DNA of 36,329 bases from Candidatus Zixiibacteriota bacterium (GTDB lineage Bacteria > Zixibacteria > MSB-5A5 > GN15 > FEB-12). Positions 32,452 to 36,329 of the stretch are shown here, piece by piece. The stretch's first letter is position 1, and each line of letters opens with the position of its first letter. Below the pieces are notes generated by a model, which had not been told where the DNA came from, did not search any database, and saw only the letters and a program-made list of their open reading frames with translations. Where the stretch lies: positions 1 through 36,329 of the forward strand of contig JAGGTI010000086.1 of NCBI GenBank assembly GCA_021163775.1, given 5' to 3'. The position numbers were made by a program, and so were the translations under genes.

Positions 32452-33945
32452 TTACTGATTATCGATCTGCGCCCGTTGCAAACCGCCCGAGAAATCAACC
32501 GAAATCGATTTCCATTCACTGAACACATCAAGTGCCGCCGTAGCCGCTTCACGATGACCATTACCGGTCTCTTTCGTGCCGCCAAACGGCAGGTGAGTCT
32601 CGGCACCAATTGTCGGAGCGTTAACATAGAACAGACCAGTGTTCACGTCGCGCATGGCGATGTAGGCTTTCTTGATATCACTGGTAAAGATAGCCGCAGA
32701 CAAACCGTAAGGAGTATCATTGGCCATTTCAATCGCCTCTTCGAAAGTCGAGAAAGTGCCGATCGACAGCACCGGGCCGAAGATTTCTTCTTTCCAGATA
32801 CGCATCTTCTGGGTAACATCGGCGAAAATCGTAGGCTGGACAAAGTAACCCTTGTTGTAGGCGCCACCAGTCAGACGTTCACCACCGGTCACCAGACGAG
32901 CACCGTCTTCGTTCTTGCCGATTTCAATGTAGCTCAGAACGGTATCGAGCTGGTCCTGGTTGACACACGGACCCATCTGAACTGACTCATCCAAACCGTT
33001 CCCGACTTTGAGCTTGGCGGCCCGATCGGAAATCTTCTTGATCACTTTGTCCAAAACGTCTTTGTGACAGATCAAACGGCTGGTCGCGGTACAACGCTGA
33101 CCGGTTGTGCCAAAGGCACCCCAGAGAGCACCATCGACAGCCAGGTCGATATCGGCGTCGTCCATAACGATTTCAACGTTCTTGCCGCCCATTTCGAGGC
33201 AGGCGTGCTTGAAAGTCGGGGCACATGATTCGGAAACCTTGCGGCCGACTTCGGTCGAACCAGTGAATGAAATCACCCGTACCCGATCATTCTTGATCAA
33301 CGGCTGACCCACTGAACCACCGGAACCGGTTACCAGGTTAATAACACCGGGCGGAATTCCTTCTTCGTGCATAACACGAACCATGTTAACTACTGATTTA
33401 GGAGTATCGGTTGCTGGTTTAATAACCACCGTGTTACCGCACATCAACGCCGGCATTGATTTCCAGGATGGAATAGCCATCGGAAAATTCCACGGCGTGA
33501 TAAAACCACAAACACCCAACGGCTGACGTACGGTCATACAAAATTTGCTGGGCATCTCAGATGGCGTGGTCATTCCGAACAAGCGTCGGCCTTCACCCGC
33601 CATATAGTAGGTCATGTCGATAGCTTCCTGGGTATCGCCGCGGGTTTCGGCAATAACTTTACCCATCTCGCGGGTCATCTCCTGCGAACAAGGTTCTTTT
33701 TCGGCCAATAGGCGGTTAGCCACACGATATAGGATCTCGCCCCGTTTGGGTGCCGGTACCAGTCGCCATTTTTTGTAGGCTTCTGATGCGGCGTCAACAG
33801 CATCTTTCACATCATCGGCATTTGATTTCTGGAAAACGCCAACCAGGTCGTCGGTGTCGGCGGGGTTACGATTCTCAAAAGTCTCTCCGGACTTTGACTC
33901 GACCCATTCACCGTTAATAAAGTTCTTAAATAGCTTGTCAGCCAT
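32452..33945 (-). CDS. Aldehyde dehydrogenase family protein
   Basis: NAD(P)-dependent oxidation of an aldehyde to an acid. The 497-residue product has ITPWNFP with Asn 153, NTVVIKPA with Lys 176, [11 protein letters not shown], the catalytic Glu 251 in LEMGGKN, and the nucleophile Cys 285 in [37 protein letters not shown] follows near the C-terminus, a pattern seen in semialdehyde-oxidising members. The precise substrate is not evident. The ATG at 33945 has GGAG 6 bases upstream. A near-consensus TGTGA-N6-TCACA box lies 49-64 bases before the start. It is monocistronic or shares transcription with the cDPG-synthetase-like gene. Confidence 0.93.
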   Translation of the reverse strand: MADKLFKNFINGEWVESKSGETFENRNPADTDDLVGVFQKSNADDVKDAVDAASEAYKKWRLVPAPKRGEILYRVANRLLAEKEPCSQEMTREMGKVIAETRGDTQEAIDMTYYMAGEGRRLFGMTTPSEMPSKFCMTVRQPLGVCGFITPWNFPMAIPSWKSMPALMCGNTVVIKPATDTPKSVVNMVRVMHEEGIPPGVINLVTGSGGSVGQPLIKNDRVRVISFTGSTEVGRKVSESCAPTFKHACLEMGGKNVEIVMDDADIDLAVDGALWGAFGTTGQRCTATSRLICHKDVLDKVIKKISDRAAKLKVGNGLDESVQMGPCVNQDQLDTVLSYIEIGKNEDGARLVTGGERLTGGAYNKGYFVQPTIFADVTQKMRIWKEEIFGPVLSIGTFSTFEEAIEMANDTPYGLSAAIFTSDIKKAYIAMRDVNTGLFYVNAPTIGAETHLPFGGTKETGNGHREAATAALDVFSEWKSISVDFSGGLQRAQIDNQ

Positions 33946-34257
33946 GGCTTGCTCCATGTGTATCAACAGGTTTCACTTGTCATCACTAAAGGTTGTGAAT
34001 TTAGTCACACCCAGCGCGAAGAATCTGACAATATAGTGTTTATATATACAGAGTCAACCGTTTTGAGTATCCGGCGGCACCGTTTTCCTCGTTGTACCAC
34101 AAGGAGTTACAATAGACCGTTGGAGTATTGTCAAGATTGTTATCGCAAGAATGTTTTATGATGGATAATGGACCATTAGCGCAATGCTTTTACTAAACAA
34201 AATTTAGGTTTTTTCGGCGCCCGACACGTCTCTATATTAGGTAACTGAGATAATTCT
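33946..34257. other. Divergent intergenic region
   Basis: The 312-base spacer between the divergent aldehyde dehydrogenase and barrel genes holds no credible gene. It is AT-rich, with the TGTGA-N6-TCACA dyad at 33994-34009 and a TATATATA stretch near 34040-34047 that could belong to either promoter. Confidence 0.55.
33994..34009. promoter_or_regulatory. CRP/FNR-superfamily-like operator TGTGA-N6-TCACA
   Basis: TGTGA (33994-33998), ATTTAG, TCACA (34005-34009) exactly matches the half-site spacing of the Crp consensus. It lies 49-64 bases upstream of the aldehyde dehydrogenase ATG, a position compatible with activation or repression. The regulator itself is not in the window. Confidence 0.5.
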
Positions 34258-34869
34258 ATGATGACTGCATTTTTAATGACTTCCTGGTTGTGTCTTCCGC
34301 TCGCACCGCTAAACCCAATCGAAGAAGACACTCTGGCTTCCATAAGCTTGCACTTCACAGTGGGCGTAACCAATCCGAATGGTATTGTTACTGCTGAACC
34401 ACTGGTATCGGCCAAGTACGAAATGTTGGTGCTACACCCACTCATGGTACGCGGAACGGTCGATTTCAAATACGGACGGGTGACCTCGCACTTATATCCC
34501 AACGGCCACTTGTATTCAATGTTGTTCGGTGTAGATGCCATTTACTATCGTGGCACCGACCATCTCACCGGTTACATCGGATTGGGACCGGTACTAGCGC
34601 TACATCACTTCAAGATGTTTGATGAAACCGCCGACTCATCGTTTGCCACCGAGCGGATTACCGCCATTGACATGCAAGAGCGATTTGGTTATCGGCTAAC
34701 TCTCGGTTTGCGCTATCGCACTTCCTACTCTCTTGAGATTGCCGTAGTTGAGTTGTATCCCGATTTCAAGAAAATAGGTATCGGTATCGATGGCAGTGAA
34801 ATCCGCTCGTATCAGACAATCCGCACCAGTAGTTTCCAGATTACATTTGGTTATCTATTTGAGATATGA
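34258..34869 (+). CDS. Predicted outer-membrane beta-barrel protein, unknown function
   Basis: I do not recognise the family. The first 16 or so residues (MMTAFLMTSWLCLPLA) look like a short signal peptide. The remainder alternates polar and hydrophobic residues in segments of 8-12, as in small barrels (for example LSAISLHFTVGV-like, LHPLMVRGTVDFKYG, HLTGYIGLGPVLAL, RLTLGLRYRTSYSLEIAVVEL). It ends in FQITFGYLFEI, with an aromatic-rich final strand typical of substrates of the BAM machinery. At 203 residues it could form an 8-strand barrel. The start could be 34258 or the next codon. No partner genes are adjacent; both neighbours are on the other strand. Confidence 0.6.
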   Translation: MMTAFLMTSWLCLPLAPLNPIEEDTLASISLHFTVGVTNPNGIVTAEPLVSAKYEMLVLHPLMVRGTVDFKYGRVTSHLYPNGHLYSMLFGVDAIYYRGTDHLTGYIGLGPVLALHHFKMFDETADSSFATERITAIDMQERFGYRLTLGLRYRTSYSLEIAVVELYPDFKKIGIGIDGSEIRSYQTIRTSSFQITFGYLFEI

Positions 34870-34897
34870 CGCTGGCATGGAGTGTCCTATGAATGTG

Positions 34898-34923
34898 CGC
34901 GGCATATGTCCACATGCGCCGCG
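34898..34923. repeat. Palindrome family, copy 4 (diverged arms)
   Basis: Arms at 34898-34909 and 34912-34923 pair at ten positions with one wobble and one mismatch around a CC centre. The core ATGT-CC-ACAT is kept, while the outer arms are changed in a compensated way (CGCGGC/GCCGCG). Confidence 0.65.
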
Positions 34924-34930
34924 TGCCTGA

Positions 34931-34974
34931 GTGTCAGGTCTCAGCCCCGACAAGTCGGGACAAGGACCTGACAC
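34931..34974. repeat. Nested hairpin GTGTCAGGTC...GACCTGACAC
   Basis: Perfect 10-bp outer arms at 34931-34940 and 34965-34974 enclose a second perfect stem, CCCGAC-AA-GTCGGG at 34946-34959. It lies between the converging barrel gene and tgt and may serve both as a terminator, but no T-run is present. The outer arm recurs at 610-619. Confidence 0.6.
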
Positions 34975-34999
34975 AACCGTGAACAGGGCAACACCTGCT

Positions 35000-36148
35000 T
35001 CAATCTGTCTGAGAATATCGAGCGAGGAATTCTTTGCGGAATAATTCGAACCGTCCCGCTTCAAGAGCACCACGAATATCGCGCATCAACTGCTGGTAGA
35101 AATACGATGAGTGATACGATGCCAGCACCATACCGGTAATTTCCGACTGGTTATACAAGTGTCGAATGTAGGCCCGACTATAACGACGACATACCTTGCA
35201 GTCGCAATTCGGATCAAGCGGACGTTCATCGTTGGCATAGCTGGCGTTGCGATAGATCAGCGGCCCTTCCGAAGTAAACACATTCCCGGTGCGAGCATTG
35301 CGGGTGGGCAACACACAATCAAACATATCAACACCATAAGAGACCGCCATCAGGATATCTTCAGGATAACCGATCCCCATCATGTAGCGCGGCTTGTCCT
35401 TCGGTAGCAATTCGATAGTGTGTGCCAGAATATCTTCCATCTCCGCTTTACTCTCCCCCACCGAAAGACCGCCAATCGCATTACCCGGCAGGTCGAGCGA
35501 GACAATCTGTTCGGCCGACTGGGTGCGAAGATTCTTGTAGGTAGCCCCCTGCACAATACCAAACAGAAGTTGGGAAGGACTGTCCTCGTCGGTCCGGTTC
35601 AACTCATCAAACCTCCGCAGACAACGTGTAGCCCAGTCGTAAGTACGGCGGACCCCCTCGGTGGCGGTCTTCTCGTCGGCCGGGTAGGCGACACACTGAT
35701 CGAAGGCCATGATAATATCGGCGCCGATCGCACGCTCAATATCCATCACCCTTTCAGGCGTAAACAGGTGTCGAGAACCATCGATGTGTGACTGAAACTC
35801 GACGCCGTCGTCACTGATCTTGTTGATATGCTTGAGCGAAAAAACCTGGTAACCGCCCGAGTCGGTCAGGGTCGGTTTGTTCCAGCCGTTGAAAGCGGCC
35901 AGACCGCCCATACCTTTGACGACATCAATGCCGGGTCGCAAATACAGATGGTAGGTGTTGCCAAGAACAATCTCGGCACCGCATGATTCGAGGTCTTCGG
36001 AAATTAACGCCTTGACCGCACCGCTGGTGCCGACCGGCATGAAGGCTGGGGTCTGGAACGTGCCGTGCGCCGTTGTGACCTCGCCACGCCGAGCCTTGCC
36101 GTCCGTAGTCAGAGGTTTGTAGATCAACTTGTTTGATTCTTCAGTCAA
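35000..36148 (-). CDS. tgt: tRNA-guanine transglycosylase
   Basis: Exchanges guanine 34 for the queuosine precursor preQ1 in tRNAs with GUN anticodons. The product has TPAFMPVGTSGAVKAL, LTDSGGYQVFSL with the first catalytic Asp, FGIVQGATY, GGLSVGE, and MFDCVLPTRNARTGN with the nucleophilic Asp. The zinc site CDCKVCRRYSRAYIRHL followed by a His 25-30 residues on is also present. A start at TTG 36148 gives 382 residues, the usual length, and overlaps the radA stop by 8 bases. Earlier codons run inside radA. The tRNA-Tyr in this window (GUA anticodon) is one expected substrate. Confidence 0.95.
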   Translation of the reverse strand: MTEESNKLIYKPLTTDGKARRGEVTTAHGTFQTPAFMPVGTSGAVKALISEDLESCGAEIVLGNTYHLYLRPGIDVVKGMGGLAAFNGWNKPTLTDSGGYQVFSLKHINKISDDGVEFQSHIDGSRHLFTPERVMDIERAIGADIIMAFDQCVAYPADEKTATEGVRRTYDWATRCLRRFDELNRTDEDSPSQLLFGIVQGATYKNLRTQSAEQIVSLDLPGNAIGGLSVGESKAEMEDILAHTIELLPKDKPRYMMGIGYPEDILMAVSYGVDMFDCVLPTRNARTGNVFTSEGPLIYRNASYANDERPLDPNCDCKVCRRYSRAYIRHLYNQSEITGMVLASYHSSYFYQQLMRDIRGALEAGRFELFRKEFLARYSQTD

Positions 36149-36329
36149 TGATCCCGTCCAATGCCATTTGAATATCTTTGACCGCCCGTAAATCCAATGA
36201 CACTTGATCGGTAGCCATTTGGTTACCATCAGGATAAACCATCGACTTGAACCCCAGCTTGGCGGCTTCGGATGCGAGCATGGCGATATTGGTTACCGCC
36301 CGCACCTCGCCCGATAGACCAACCTCACC
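36141..36329 (-). CDS. radA: DNA repair protein RadA, C-terminal end (partial)
   Basis: The last 62 codons of a gene entering from the right edge, read GEVGLSGEVRAVTNIAML, then EAAKLGFKSMVYPDGN and ending MALDGIID. This matches the C-terminal Lon-protease-like domain of RadA, where GE[IV]GL[ST]GEVR and EAxKLGF are conserved. RadA promotes branch migration in recombination. The 5' part lies outside the window. It overlaps tgt by 8 bases, which suggests coupling. Confidence 0.85.
   Translation of the reverse strand, partial: GEVGLSGEVRAVTNIAMLASEAAKLGFKSMVYPDGNQMATDQVSLDLRAVKDIQMALDGIID

Noticed and set aside
1-36329. CRISPR array, insertion sequence or prophage
   Set aside because: Repeats are irregularly spaced with no spacers of constant length, and no transposase, integrase or phage gene is seen.

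Overview
The window reads as a chromosomal segment of a Gram-negative-type bacterium. It carries lipoprotein and outer-membrane-type genes, a dTDP-rhamnose/O-antigen block, a ferredoxin-dependent 2-oxoacid oxidoreductase, and small palindromic repeats between genes. There is no phage, plasmid, insertion-sequence or CRISPR signature. The gene mix and the repeat modules remind me of uncultivated FCB-group lineages such as candidate phylum Zixibacteria. That is an impression, not a demonstrated placement.

Layout. 1-708 is a gene-free island of hairpins and repeat modules. 709-3915 holds a lipoprotein, an HD-GYP c-di-GMP phosphodiesterase and a convergent MATE exporter. A tRNA-Tyr follows at 4061-4145. 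4322-11098 is a surface polysaccharide block: an O-antigen ligase-type gene on the plus strand converges on a minus-strand run rfbB-rfbA-rfbD-rfbC-like-glycosyltransferase-epimerase. 11328-13480 has a GYD-domain protein, a PilZ protein, an exported metallophosphatase and a tRNA-Thr. 13620-14018 is a small membrane protein.

14233-17970 is a tetrapyrrole cluster in the order hemA-hemC-hemL-hemE on the minus strand. HemA stops after about 219 residues, inside its NADPH-binding domain. HemE lacks its C-terminal quarter. hemB and hemD are not in the cluster. A small redox-disulfide protein and a twice-frameshifted membrane-protein gene follow, then a second repeat island (19083-19640).

19641-30861 is a long tight run on the minus strand: arcC-cca-sucC-sucD-korD-korA-korB-korC-ndk-larA-like-mdh-icd. 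It covers four consecutive TCA-cycle steps (isocitrate, 2-oxoglutarate, succinyl-CoA, and malate at the far side). Carbamate kinase, tRNA nucleotidyltransferase, NDP kinase and a nickel-pincer racemase homologue share the transcription unit. A strong terminator at 30902-30929 separates this run from an upstream bacterial homologue of archaeal cyclic 2,3-diphosphoglycerate synthetase, which follows an aldehyde dehydrogenase gene. The right end has a predicted outer-membrane barrel, a third repeat site, tgt, and the 3' end of radA cut by the window edge.

Most worth a second look: the truncated hem genes, the LarA homologue next to malate dehydrogenase (a candidate malate racemase), the cDPG-synthetase-like protein beside carbamate kinase, the recurring palindrome family with an ATGT-(CC/GG)-ACAT centre, and TGTGA/TCACA-type dyads upstream of the aldehyde dehydrogenase and MATE genes.
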